Source of the DNA: Nageia nagi
Taxonomy: Eukaryota; Pinophyta
Direction: 5' to 3'
Assembly: GCA_050084985.1 (NCBI GenBank)
Contig: JBITNC010000002.1
Coordinates: forward strand, 28,582,001 to 28,646,000
DNA length: 64,000 nt
Part shown: in pieces, positions 1 to 9,304 of the stretch
Layout: every line of letters starts with the position of its first letter
Position numbering within the stretch: the stretch's first letter is position 1
The notes under the pieces: generated by a model
Database searches by the model: none
Told to the model about the DNA's origin: nothing
What the model saw: only the letters and a program-made list of their open reading frames with translations
Program-made: the position numbers and the translations under genes

Positions 1-1384
1 CAAGTGAATTAATTAAGGAGGGATAAGGTGTTCTTAAATTTTGAATTTTGGAGGGAAAGAGCAAGATACAAATGTGAATAGCAAAATTTGAATATTTTGA
101 GATACTATAAAGACAAACGGAATAGGAAATGAACACAACATTTGGAGAGGCATACTTCACAATTTGAGGCAAGGAGGAGTTCATAAGAGATATTGCATAA
201 AGGAGAAGTTCCTTCCATAAAGGATACCATTATCCAACCAAGAGAGTGGTATGTTGGGCTTCGAGGAGGCTCATATTTACATGGTCTCATTTCTAAAAGA
301 TTATGAAATAAGATATTGGAGTATAAATACGTCATTCAACTACTATGGAGGTATTGGAAACTTGAAGAGGTATGAAAAGCATTCAATTTTTATATCTTGC
401 ACTCTTCCAAGGTAATGCTTATATTTAAAAATTAAAAGGTTGAGCAAAAAATGGTTAAGAATGAAGAGGATAATTACGAATCAGATGAAGGAGAACTAGA
501 CTATAAAGCTAATACAATTTGGAATACTTATTCAGAAATAAGAAATGAGGAAGATTAATTCCCTTATTAATCCTTTGACCAAAGAAATTATAGGAAGTGT
601 TGCCTTGCAAGAGAAGAATGATGAATTGGTCGAAGGAGGAGTTTCCATTAAAAGAGTAACTAACAATTCATTGAGGGATACAAAATTCAAAAAAGTTGTT
701 TATGATCGACATTTTGCAACATATATTGAAGAAAAAATTCATATTAGTTTCAACACTCTTGGGTTGACGAACAATGAGCAGAAACTAACCACTAATGAAG
801 AACATAAAGGACAAATTTTAGGGGTTGCATTGTGGGATATTTTAGACTATATATATGCTCCTCTTAATCCCCTACATAAGGTTGTAATAAGAATTTGGTT
901 TGATTTCATTTTGTTTGTTGCTTCTCACATATTTGAAAGGGATGATGTAAACTTTCAAAATTAATAGAAGAATTTTCTCATGAAAGAAGGCATATAAAGA
1001 TGAGTGACATGATGATTGTTCATTATAATAAATTCAGAACTGAAATTGTTACAACTAAAGGTATTATTGATCAAGGAAGGGTAGACCTCATATATACTCA
1101 ATTACAAGATATTATGGTAAAAGTGATACTACATGACATAATGTGTATGGAATGCGGTCATGTAGAGACTTGGATGAGTTATCACATAAAGGAATCAAAG
1201 TTTGAAGAAAGATAATAGTTTGAAAAAGAGCACAAGGTAGTTTTAATATCACCTGAGATAATTGGTAAAGAAGTAACATTCTTTGCATTCATATCTATTC
1301 TTGGCTTCATGGTTATTAGGAAAGAAAGAGCACCTAGAGCACCATCATGGCAAGGTGAATTCACAATCAAAGTAACACAATAGA
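1..1384 (+). pseudogene. 3' internal part of a Ty3/gypsy-like element
   Basis: I see no conserved enzyme here. Two short open stretches (545-964, 139 codons; 1000-1215, 71 codons) have no family I recognise. The part from about 1240 to 1384 is homologous to minus-strand sequence near 14430-14550 and near 26870-27002. All three share a peptide pattern of the form P-x-W-(Q/H)-(G/D)-x-x-x-x-(I/V)-(R/K)-V-(A/T)-Q. After removal of the copia insertion (1385-10890), the same tail resumes at 10891 and runs to an LTR start at 10981, so this is the region just upstream of a gypsy 3' LTR. An AT-rich piece near 25-100 also resembles 26610-26700. Frames are broken and no host gene is apparent. The family assignment rests on position relative to the LTR, not on a recognised domain. 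Confidence 0.5.
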
Positions 1385-3823
1385 AGCATGAAGAAGATAA
1401 GGCAACTCAGGCTACTCATCCTCTTCAGCTTGTGCATTTGGATTTGATGGGTCCATTTCAGACTAAGTCTCTAGGGGGAGCTTCTTATGTTCTAACCTTC
1501 ATTGATGACTTCAGTAGGATGACATTTGGTTATCTACTTGAGCACAAGGATCAAACTTTTGATAGGTTTAAAGACTTCAAGGCTCTTGTTGAAAATCAAA
1601 CTGATTTTAAGATCAAGATGCTTAGATCTGATAATGGGGGTGAGTATAATAGCAATGAGTTTAATGATTATTGTGTTAAACATGGGATCAAGCGGTAATT
1701 CACAATCCCTTACACCCCTCAACAAAATGGAGTTGCTGAAAGGAAGAATCGAACCATTATGGAAATGGTAAGGTGCATGTTGGGTAACCTTCCTAATTTC
1801 TTATGGGGTGAAGCTATTCACACTGCTATTCACACCCTTAATAGGTGTCCTACTAAAGTAGTTGAAGGTAAAACTCCGTATGAAGCATGGACAGGAAAGA
1901 AACCTAACATCTCACACTTTAGGGTCTTCGGTTGTGATGCATTTACCTTCATTACCTCAGAGAAAAGAAAGAAGTTGGATAAAAGATCAGAAAAATGCAT
2001 CTTTGTGGGGTATGATAATCAGCATAAAGGTTACAAGCTCTACTCCTCATCCCATAAAATAGTCTTTATTTCTAGAGATGTCAAGTTCAATGAACTTCCT
2101 GAGGATATGACTTCTCATGCTGAGGTGACTGATTCAGATGATTCTTCACCTGCACCTAACTGGTTGGATGATAATGTAGGGAAGTCACCACAAGAGCAAA
2201 ATTCTCTAGCTCAAAGAATTACAAGGAGTATGACCTTGAATAAATCTTTATTTGCCAAAATTGATAATACGAATGAGCCATCAACCTTCAAAGAAGCTTC
2301 CAAGCAAGAGTGTTGGATGGAAGCTATGAAAGTTGAGTATGAGGCGCTAATGAAAAATGAAACTTGGAATTTGGTTCCTTATCCCAATGAGAAAAATGTG
2401 ATTGGAAATAAATGGATATACAAGGTCAAGTACAATTCTGATAGAGAAATTGAAAAATAAAAAGCAAGGTTAGTGGCCAAAGGATTCACTCAGAAATATG
2501 GTATTGATTATGAGGAAACCTTTGCTCTTGTGGCCAAGATGCCTACTGTCAGGACAATCCTTGTTCTTTCTGCAGCTCAAGGATGGAAAGTTTTTCAACT
2601 TGATGTCAAGAGTGCATTTCTCAATGGTGACTTGGATGTAGAAATCTACATGAATCAACCAGAAGGATTTATTTCAGAAGGTAAAGAGTCTTTTGTGTGC
2701 AAGCTAAAGAAGTCTTTGTATGGACTTAAGCAAGCACCCAGAACATGGTACAAGAAAATTTTAAGATTATTTGCAGATATTGGTTTTTTCCAAGTGCTTC
2801 TCTGACTCAGATCTCTATGTACTCAATCAAGGAAAAGACGTGGTATTAATTCTCCTTTATGTGGATGATCTTCTCATAACTGGCAATAATATTGAAATCA
2901 TCCAAGAGTACATATCCAAACTGAAGGCAACATTTGAAATGATTGATCTAGGTCTATTGCATTACTATCTTGGGATGCAAGTATACCAACATAAAGATTT
3001 TACTTATCTTAGTCAATCTAAGTATATATCAGACATCTTGCAAAAGTTTGGAATGGAGGAGTGTAGATATGTTGTAATACCTATTTCTCTTGGCATCGTT
3101 GTATCACTAAGCTCAGATTCTCAATTGGCTGATGCTACAGCTTATAGACAATTGATTGGTAGTCTTTTGTATCTGACTATCTCTCGACCTGATATTGCCT
3201 TTGCAGTGAATTTGATGGCACAATTCATGCAAAAACCATATGTTGAGCACCTCAATGCTGTTAAGCAAATCTTGAGGTATATGGCAGGGACAAAGGATCT
3301 TGCTCTTAAGTATTCCAAAGTGCCCTCGATTGTTCTCTCTGGATTCTTAGATTCTGATTATGGGGGAGATAGAGATGATAGAAAATCAAATGCTGCTTAT
3401 GTGTTCAGCATTGGTTCAGGTGCTATCTCTTGGGCTTCCAAGAAGTAACCTACTGTGACTCTTTCTACCATCGAAGCTGAATATCGAGCCATGTCTGTTG
3501 CCACCCAGGAAGCTATTTGGCTGAGGCATCTTCTGAACGAAATTGGGTATGAGCAAAATGGCCTATCTCTTATTATTTTAGATAATCAATCAGCTATCTC
3601 TTTGGCTAAGAATCCTATGTTCCATCAAAGAACCAAACATGTGGAAATCCAAGCCCATTTTATCAGGGAGAAGGTTCTAGATGACATCATACACTTGGAG
3701 TGTTGTCCATCTACTGAAAACTCCACTGATTTATTCACCAAGCCCCTTCTTGAAGCTCAGTTCAGCAAGCTTAGGGATTCTCTCGGGTTGGTGAAGTTGC
3801 CCTCAAGGGGGAGTGAAGTTTGA
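1385..3823 (+). pseudogene. Copia integrase, reverse transcriptase and RNase H (broken)
   Basis: The frame encodes the integrase core (HLDLMGPF, then LRSDNGGEY, then PQQNGVAERKNR, giving the D-D-E residues), the region after integrase (RVFGCDAF, KCIFVGYD), RT of the RVT_2 type (QLDVKSAFLNGDL, then LLYVDDLLITGNN) and RNase H (STIEAEYRAM, HQRTKHVEIQAHF). It is inactivated by stops at 1696, 2458 and 3446 and by a one-base insertion near 2790. That insertion lies in a T-run where element 2 has one C fewer. Two of the stops (1696, 3446) stand where the conserved residue is Gln, which fits C-to-T decay. The frame ends at 3823 with a PSRGSEV tail, the same as element 2. It would have made the enzymes for cDNA synthesis and integration but cannot now. 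Confidence 0.93.
3805..3813 (+). other. Internal polypurine-tract-like site in element 1
   Basis: AAGGGGGAG followed by TG lies inside the last pol codons. It is identical to the polypurine tract at 5235-5243 that primes at the 3' LTR (AAGGGGGAG followed by TGTTAG). In many copia elements the tract directly follows pol, so this looks like an ancestral or secondary tract. Function is inferred. Confidence 0.5.
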
Positions 3824-3894
3824 ACTTTTGTTAGTGATGACAACTTCACCTCTAAGAGGCTCTTTGTTGTTGTTATAGAGTGTTGATTATGATA

Positions 3895-4759
3895 TACCTC
3901 CATGGTAAGTTTGCTCTATGTGAGGAACTTGTTGTACATTTTATACCTCCGTGGTAAGTTTGCTCTGCATGAGAAAATTGTTGTACATTTTATACCTCCG
4001 TGGTAAGTTTGCTCTGTGTGAGAAACTTATTGTACATTTTATACCTCCGTGGTAAGTTTGCTCTACGTGAGAAACTTATTGTACATTTTATACCTCTGTG
4101 GTAAGTTTGCTCTGCATGAGAAACTTGTTGTACAATTTTTTGAGCATATAATTGATATACCTCCTGTTAGAATTTGTAATGAAATATTGTGAATATCTAA
4201 ACTCCTTGTAAATTCAATTAATCACTTAAGGGTATGTAGATACCTTAAGAGATTAATTGAATTCTTTAATATGTAGACTTTGACTTTACCAAAGTGGTTA
4301 GTTGGTAGGTTGAAGTTAGGTGATACATTTAATGTAACCCTAACCTTACCCTTGGATTAAAGGAAGGTTAGGTAGGTGCTCTCAAGCTATAAATAGAGGG
4401 CCTCTCCTCTTGTAACATATCTAAGTTTTGGAGTAAGATTACTCTACTTGGTTGTGTAGGAGAGAGCAAGAGAATAGTTGTAAGAGAGACATAGATTGAG
4501 AATAGAGAACTAGTTGTGGATGTACTCCCAAGGAGGGAGGAACCACATTATATTGGTGTCATATTGTGTGAATGATGTTCTTAGAATTATAGATGTGTTA
4601 TCTTGTGTACACTTGAGTTTCCTAGTCTTAGGTCCTAGAGGATTTGTTTAGATATAGTTCAAATCCTTCACCTCCATGGTAAGTTTGCTCTACATGAGGA
4701 ACTTCTTGTACATTTTACACCTTCGTGGTAAGTTTGCTCTGTGTGAGAAACTTGTACAA
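3895..4759 (+). repeat. ~49-bp tandem hairpin repeat, element 1 (split by a solo LTR)
   Basis: There are five units from 3895 to about 4140, and two more from 4671 to about 4759 after the solo LTR. The period is about 49 bp (unit starts at 3895 and 3944). Each unit begins TACCTCCGTGGTA, a TACC/GGTA stem with a 5-base loop. This is followed by AAGTTT, G, CTC, a 5-base loop, GAG and AAACTT, which can form a second hairpin of 6+3 bp with one bulged G. The array lies between the pol stop and the 3' polypurine tract, so it would be part of the element's 3' untranslated RNA. Confidence 0.9.
4165..4670 (+). mobile_element. Solo copia LTR with CCTCC target duplication
   Basis: A 506-bp LTR starts TGTTAGAATTTG and ends CCTTCA. 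It is flanked by perfect 5-bp direct repeats, CCTCC at 4160-4164 and 4671-4675. It belongs to the same family as the LTRs at 5244, 5550, 10268 and 14551, with a TATA-type box (GCTATAAATAGAGG) near 4388. No internal region is attached, so a full element inserted into the tandem array of element 1 and later lost its interior, presumably by LTR-LTR recombination. Confidence 0.94.
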
Positions 4760-5234
4760 TTTTTTATGCTCTATTAATAATCAACACATGTATATATACA
4801 ACAGGTGACTATGAGTGATGGCTTGGCATCTCCATGATGACTTATAGTGCACCATTAATCAGTTATTTATAAGATGGCATTATTTGATTCTCTTATTTGA
4901 ATATATGATGCATCTAGCTGATTTTGTTCATGAGTTGCTTGTAGCATGCAGGATATTCTTCATAAATGCAAGTTACTCACTTTGTGTAAGCAAGCTCATG
5001 GAGACTCACATATCAGCTTAAAGTTGATCGACTACTATGTACAGTGAAACCAGTTGTGGTTAATGATTGTATTGTAAACCATTTTGTCAAATGGTAATGT
5101 AGTGAGTCTCAAACTAGTTCTCAAAAAGATTCTCAAATATGTAAATGTTCTCATCTCCGCTTGTATCTCTATGGAGGAGAACTCTCTCTTACTCTCTCTC
5201 TTCTCTCTTCTACGCTCTATCCCAATATTGCATT
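4760..5234 (+). other. Element 1 non-coding 3' segment
   Basis: This segment has no open frame. It is closely matched by about 9794-10258 in element 2 and more loosely by about 47200-47643 in element 3, so it is a conserved part of the family. It ends in a pyrimidine-rich stretch (repeated CTCTCT) just upstream of the polypurine tract. Confidence 0.8.
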
Positions 5235-5243
5235 AAGGGGGAG
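5235..5243 (+). other. 3' polypurine tract of element 1
   Basis: AAGGGGGAG lies directly before the LTR start TGTTAG at 5244. This is the expected site for plus-strand DNA priming in an LTR retrotransposon. The same tract precedes the 3' LTRs of elements 2 and 3. Confidence 0.9.
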
Positions 5244-5549
5244 TGTTAGAATTTGTAATGAAATATTGTGAATATCTAAACTCCTCGTAAATTCAATTAA
5301 TCACTTAAAGGATATTTAGATACCTTAAGGGATTAATTGAATTCTTTATTATGTAACCCTAACCTTACCCTTGGGTGAAAGGGAGGTTAGGGAGGTGCTC
5401 TCATGCTATAAATAGAGGGCCTCTCCTCTTGTAACATAACTAAGTTTTGGAGTAAGATTACTCTACTAGTTTGTGTAGGAGAGAAAGGAATTGTTGTAAG
5501 AGGGTGCATAGATTAAGAATTGAGATCTAGTTGTGGATGTACTCCCAAG
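5244..5549 (+). repeat. 3' LTR of element 1, left part
   Basis: It starts TGTTAGAATTTG right after the polypurine tract and contains the TATA-type box (GCTATAAATAGAGG). It lacks about 60 bp of the section around 'ATGTGTGGACTTTGACC' found in sister LTRs. It is cut at the target site CCAAG by insertion of element 2 and continues at 10767. Confidence 0.93.
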
Positions 5550-6044
5550 TGTTAGAATTTGTAATAAAATATTGTGAATATCTAAACTCCTTGTAAGTTT
5601 AATTAATCACTTAAAGGATATGTAGATACCTTAAGGGATTAATTGAATTCTTTATTATGTGTGGACTTTGACCAAACCATGGGGTTAGTTGGTAGGTTAA
5701 AGTTAGGTTACACATTTATTGTAACTCTAACCTAACCCTTTGGTTAAAGGGAGGTTAGGGAGGTGCTCTCAAGCTATAAATAGAGGGCCTCTCCTCTTGT
5801 AAGCATCATCTAAGTTTTGGAGTAAGATTACTCTACTAGGTTGTGTAGGAGAGAGCAAGAGAATAGTTGTAAGAGAGGCATAGATTGAGAATAGAGAACT
5901 AGTTGTGGATGTACTCCCAAGGAGGGAGGAACCACATTATATTGGTGTCATATTGTGTGAATGATGTTCTTAGAATTGTAGATGATGAATGATTTAGCTT
6001 CCTAGTCTTGGACCTTGAGAATTAGATCTAGGCTAATTCCAACA
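5550..6044 (+). repeat. 5' LTR of element 2
   Basis: 495 bp, from TGTTAGAATTTG to CTAATTCCAACA, with a TATA-type box (GCTATAAATAGAGG) near 5774. It is inserted in the element 1 LTR. The primer-binding site begins 2 bp after its end. Confidence 0.95.
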
Positions 6045-6046
6045 AG

Positions 6047-6058
6047 TGGTATCAGAGC
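6047..6058 (+). other. Primer-binding site, tRNA-Met type
   Basis: TGGTATCAGAGC follows the 5' LTR after 2 bp. This is the standard plant copia minus-strand priming site, complementary to the 3' end of initiator tRNA-Met. Confidence 0.95.
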
Positions 6059-6548
6059 TTGGTGTGGAAGCTCTTCTTCTACATTTTGGACGTTCTTCGT
6101 CCTTCTCAAATTTGGAGATCTTAATCCTAATCTTCTTGGTGAGATAAATTCAAGAGAAGGTATAACCTCCTTCATATAATCTCCTTCATTTTTTTTAATT
6201 TTTGGCTTATGCACTAATGATACTAACATTATTTGCTATGTGTTGAGCTCATTTTTTTTGTTTGGGCAATACATGGCTAACAAAATTGTAATATGATGTT
6301 TCTTGTTTGTTGTTATTGCTTATACTAATCTTTTTTTTACTTGCAATTTTTACAAATTGCTTAAATTGCTACATTTAAAAAAAAAAGGTTAGCATACAAC
6401 ATTTGAGAAATATTACAAATTTTTTTACTACTCAAAAGAATAAAAGGAGGACTTTACTTTATTTACAAGTTTTTGAAATACTTACATAGTATTTTTTATA
6501 TAAGGCGGATTTTTAAATTATCAATTTGTATATAAATAAAAAAAAAAG
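6059..6548 (+). other. Element 2 leader, non-coding
   Basis: AT-rich leader with poly-T and poly-A runs. The first ~250 bp is homologous to the leader of element 3 (40143-40400; both include 'GTAATATGATG'). No open frame. It ends in an A-run followed by GGG, where the PPR-derived sequence starts. Confidence 0.75.
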
Positions 6549-7378
6549 GGATATGCACAAATCGGATACATTGAAAGGGTCTGGGAACTGTTTGACAAAA
6601 TGTTCTCAATTTAATATTTCAGACTCGAGAACTCAATTAATAGATAATATGCATAGAGAATGTTGAAGCTGTGTTCCTGGAATACATTTTTTTAGGCATA
6701 CATGCATTAGAAAGTTAGTCTAAAATGTAAGCTTGCAGGACCAGCATTTGGTAATGTGCCTTGTGTATCACATTAAAAACTAGTTTCACTTTTAAGTGAT
6801 CAGGGTAAGATATGCTCACTTGTTGATCAAAAATAAGTGTTATAGCGCTATTCTTTTGCTTCATGCAATGCCATCCTGTCTTTTTCAGATGATGATTCAC
6901 TTTCCAAGGCTGCAAAAGAGGCACATGAATTGCTTGACAAGATGCACGATGTAGACACCGTTGCGTGGACTGAAATGATCGCAAGATCTGCACAAAACAG
7001 AATCATATGGTGTATGCCCGCGAAGCTTTCAATTGTATGTCTGAACGAGACATCTTCCCATGGACTCTGATAATTTTAGGCTACCAAAGACATGGCTTTC
7101 CTCGACAGGCAATGATACTATTTCACCAAATGCAACAAACACCAGCAGTAGTCCAACCAGATCATTTCACCTTTTCCATCGTCGTCAAAGCATGCGCAAA
7201 ATTGGGAGATTTGGAACAGGGTTTATACATACACAAAAGACTCTTTAAAATTGGATTTCTATCACATGTTGTAGTTATGAATGCCATGTTAGACATGTAT
7301 GCAAAAACTTGGAAGCGTAGGGAAGTCACGTGAATTGTTTGACCAGATGCGTGAAGCAGACAGAGTTTCATGGACTAT
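6549..7378 (+). pseudogene. Captured PPR gene fragment inside element 2
   Basis: Pentatricopeptide-repeat protein sequence, broken into pieces. At 6549 the text reads GYAQIGYIERVWELFDKM, a PPR helix pair. After about 285 bp of non-coding sequence ending in a splice-acceptor-like CTTTTTCAG (to 6888), PPR motifs resume (EAHELLDKM, then VAWTEMI). After a frame change comes an open part at 7007-7333 (ERDIFPWTLIILGYQRHG, DHFTFSIVVKACAKLGDLEQ, VVVMNAMLDMYAK). After a further frame change, GSVGKSRELFDQM and RVSWT reach 7378. The motif order is like plant PLS-class PPR proteins, which bind organellar RNA. No start codon, targeting peptide or E/DYW tail is seen. The sequence lies inside a retrotransposon, so I read it as captured host gene sequence rather than a working gene. 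Confidence 0.85.
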
Positions 7379-7737
7379 AAGGTCGCACAACCGTGACCTG
7401 GTCTCCCTCGCTTTCATCGACTCCCTCCTCCCTTGCCAGCAACCTCGCCAGATAGACTCCTCCCAACCCTCACACCTTCTCGCTTGTGCCTGCACTTCTC
7501 TCCCTCTCATGCGCTGCTCCCATAGCCTCCTGCCAACCATGACGTGTAGCAGTCTTCTCCTCGAAGCCTGCTCTCTCCTGGTCTCCCTCGTGTGCAGCAG
7601 TCTCCTTCTCCCTCTCCTCTTGAGCTCCTCCTCTCTAGTTAGCCTCCTGCACCAGCCTCCTGCACAAACCTCCTCTTCCATCTCACCATTAATTGAAACC
7701 TTATGTGTACTCCTTCCTTTCTTGTTGAGTATTAATT
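7379..7737 (+). other. GC-rich, CpG-containing insert of unknown origin
   Basis: This stretch is pyrimidine-rich and much richer in G+C than its surroundings, with many CTCC, CTCCTC and CTCCCTC steps. The plus strand stays open through it (Ser/Leu-rich), as does a minus-strand frame (7289-7756, Arg/Glu-rich), which is typical of compositional bias rather than proof of coding. I do not recognise the product. It adjoins the PPR fragment on the left and joins the copia RT on the right through a 12-bp direct repeat (7721-7732 and 7738-7749). It could be part of the captured host locus, for example a 5' untranslated or promoter region. Confidence 0.6.
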
Positions 7738-7758
7738 CTTGTTGAGTATGAGGCACTC

Positions 7759-9231
7759 ATGAAAAATGAAACTTGGGATTTGGTTCCTTATCCCAATGAG
7801 AAAAATGTGATTGGAAATAAATGGATTTACAAGGTCAAGTACAATTCTGATGGAGAAGTTGAAAAATACAAAGCAAGGTTAGTGGCCAAAGGATTCGCTC
7901 AGAAATATGGTATTGATTATGAGGAAACCTTTGCTCCTGTGGCCAAAATGCCTACTGTTAGGATAATCCTTGCTCTTTCTGCAGCTCAGGGATGGAAAGT
8001 TTTCCAACTTGATGTCAAGAGTGCATTTCTCAATGGTGACTTGGATGTAGAAATCTACATGAATCAACCAGAAGGATTTATTCCAGAAGGAAAAGAGTCT
8101 CTTGTGTGCAAGCTAAAGAAGTCTTTGTATGGACTTAAACAAGCACCTAGAGCATGGTACAAAAAAATTTTAGGATTCTTTACAGATATTGGTTTTTTCA
8201 AGTGCTTCTCCGACTTCGATCTCTATGTACTCAATCAAGGAAAAGACGTGGTCTTAATTCTCCTTTATGTGGATGATCTTCTCATAACAGGCAACAATAT
8301 TGAAATCATCCAAGAGTGCATATCCAAACTGAAGGCAACATTTGAAATGACTGATCTAGGTCTATTGCATTACTATCTTGGAATGCAAGTATACCAACAC
8401 AAAGATTGTACTTATCTTAGTCAATCTAAGTATATATCAGACATCTTGCAAAAGTTTGGAATGGAGGAGTGTAGATATGCTGCAATACCTATTTCTCCTA
8501 GAATCATTGTATCATTGAGCTCAGATTCTCAGTTGGCTGATGCTACAGCTTATAAGCAATTGATCGGTAGTCTTCTGTATCTGACTATCTCTCGTCCTGA
8601 TATTGCCTTTGCAGTGAATCTGATGGCACGATTCATGCAAAAACCATATGTTGAACACCTCAATGCTATGAAGCAAATCTTGAGGTATGTGGCAGGGACA
8701 AAGGATCTTGCTCTTAAGTATTCCAAAGTGCCCTCAATTGTTTTCTCAGGGTTCTCAGATTCTGATTATGGGGGAGATAGAGATGACAGAAAATCAACCT
8801 CTGCATATGTGTTCAGCATTGGTTTAGGTGCTATCTCTTGGGCTTCCAAGAAGCAACCTACTGTGACTCTTTCTACCACCAAAGCTGAATATCGAGCCAT
8901 GTCTGTTGCCACCCAAGAAGCTATTTGGCTAAGACATCTTCTGAATGAAATTAGGTATAAGCAAAATGGCCCATCTCTTATTTCTTCAGACAATCAATCG
9001 GCTATCTCTTTGGCTAAGAATCATGTGTTCCATCAGAGAACCAAACATGTGGAAATCCAAGCCCATTTTATTAGGGAGAAGGTTCTAGATGACATCATAC
9101 ACTTGGAGTATTGTCCATCTACTGAAAACTCTGCTGATCTATTCACCAAGCCCCTTCCTGAAGCTCAGTTCAACAAGCTTAGGGATTCTCTCAGGTTGGT
9201 GAAGTTGCCCTCAAGGGGGAGTGAAGTTTGA
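7759..9231 (+). CDS. Copia reverse transcriptase and RNase H, open frame
   Basis: A 490-residue frame with no stops, the only long intact retroelement frame in the window. The RT domain starts near residue 1 (NETWDLVPYP) with the first catalytic Asp in QLDVKSAFLNGDL (~85) and YVDD at ~170-173. RNase H lies at ~330-460: DSDYGGD (~334), KAEY (~375-378, putative catalytic Glu kept, preceding Glu replaced by Lys) and SSDNQSA (~411). The C-terminus PSRGSEV matches element 1. The frame is open upstream to about 7741 (VEYEALM), where it meets the foreign insert, so it has no gag-pol context of its own and no natural start. Whether it is translated is unknown; the ATG at 7759 is simply the first one. 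Most likely a passive, partly preserved pol end. Confidence 0.9.
   Translation: MKNETWDLVPYPNEKNVIGNKWIYKVKYNSDGEVEKYKARLVAKGFAQKYGIDYEETFAPVAKMPTVRIILALSAAQGWKVFQLDVKSAFLNGDLDVEIYMNQPEGFIPEGKESLVCKLKKSLYGLKQAPRAWYKKILGFFTDIGFFKCFSDFDLYVLNQGKDVVLILLYVDDLLITGNNIEIIQECISKLKATFEMTDLGLLHYYLGMQVYQHKDCTYLSQSKYISDILQKFGMEECRYAAIPISPRIIVSLSSDSQLADATAYKQLIGSLLYLTISRPDIAFAVNLMARFMQKPYVEHLNAMKQILRYVAGTKDLALKYSKVPSIVFSGFSDSDYGGDRDDRKSTSAYVFSIGLGAISWASKKQPTVTLSTTKAEYRAMSVATQEAIWLRHLLNEIRYKQNGPSLISSDNQSAISLAKNHVFHQRTKHVEIQAHFIREKVLDDIIHLEYCPSTENSADLFTKPLPEAQFNKLRDSLRLVKLPSRGSEV
9213..9221 (+). other. Internal polypurine-tract-like site in element 2
   Basis: AAGGGGGAG followed by TG at the end of pol, identical to the 3' tract at 10259-10267. 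It is in the same position as 3805-3813 in element 1. Confidence 0.5.
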
Positions 9232-9304
9232 ACCTTTGTTAATGATGACAACTTCACCTCTAAGAGGCTCTTTTGTTGTTGTATAGCATGTGTTGATTAT
9301 GATA

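Noticed and set aside
7289-7756. 155-codon minus-strand frame over the GC-rich insert
   Set aside because: Arg/Glu-rich composition mirrors the pyrimidine-rich plus strand and it crosses the junctions with PPR and copia sequence, so it is a compositional artefact.
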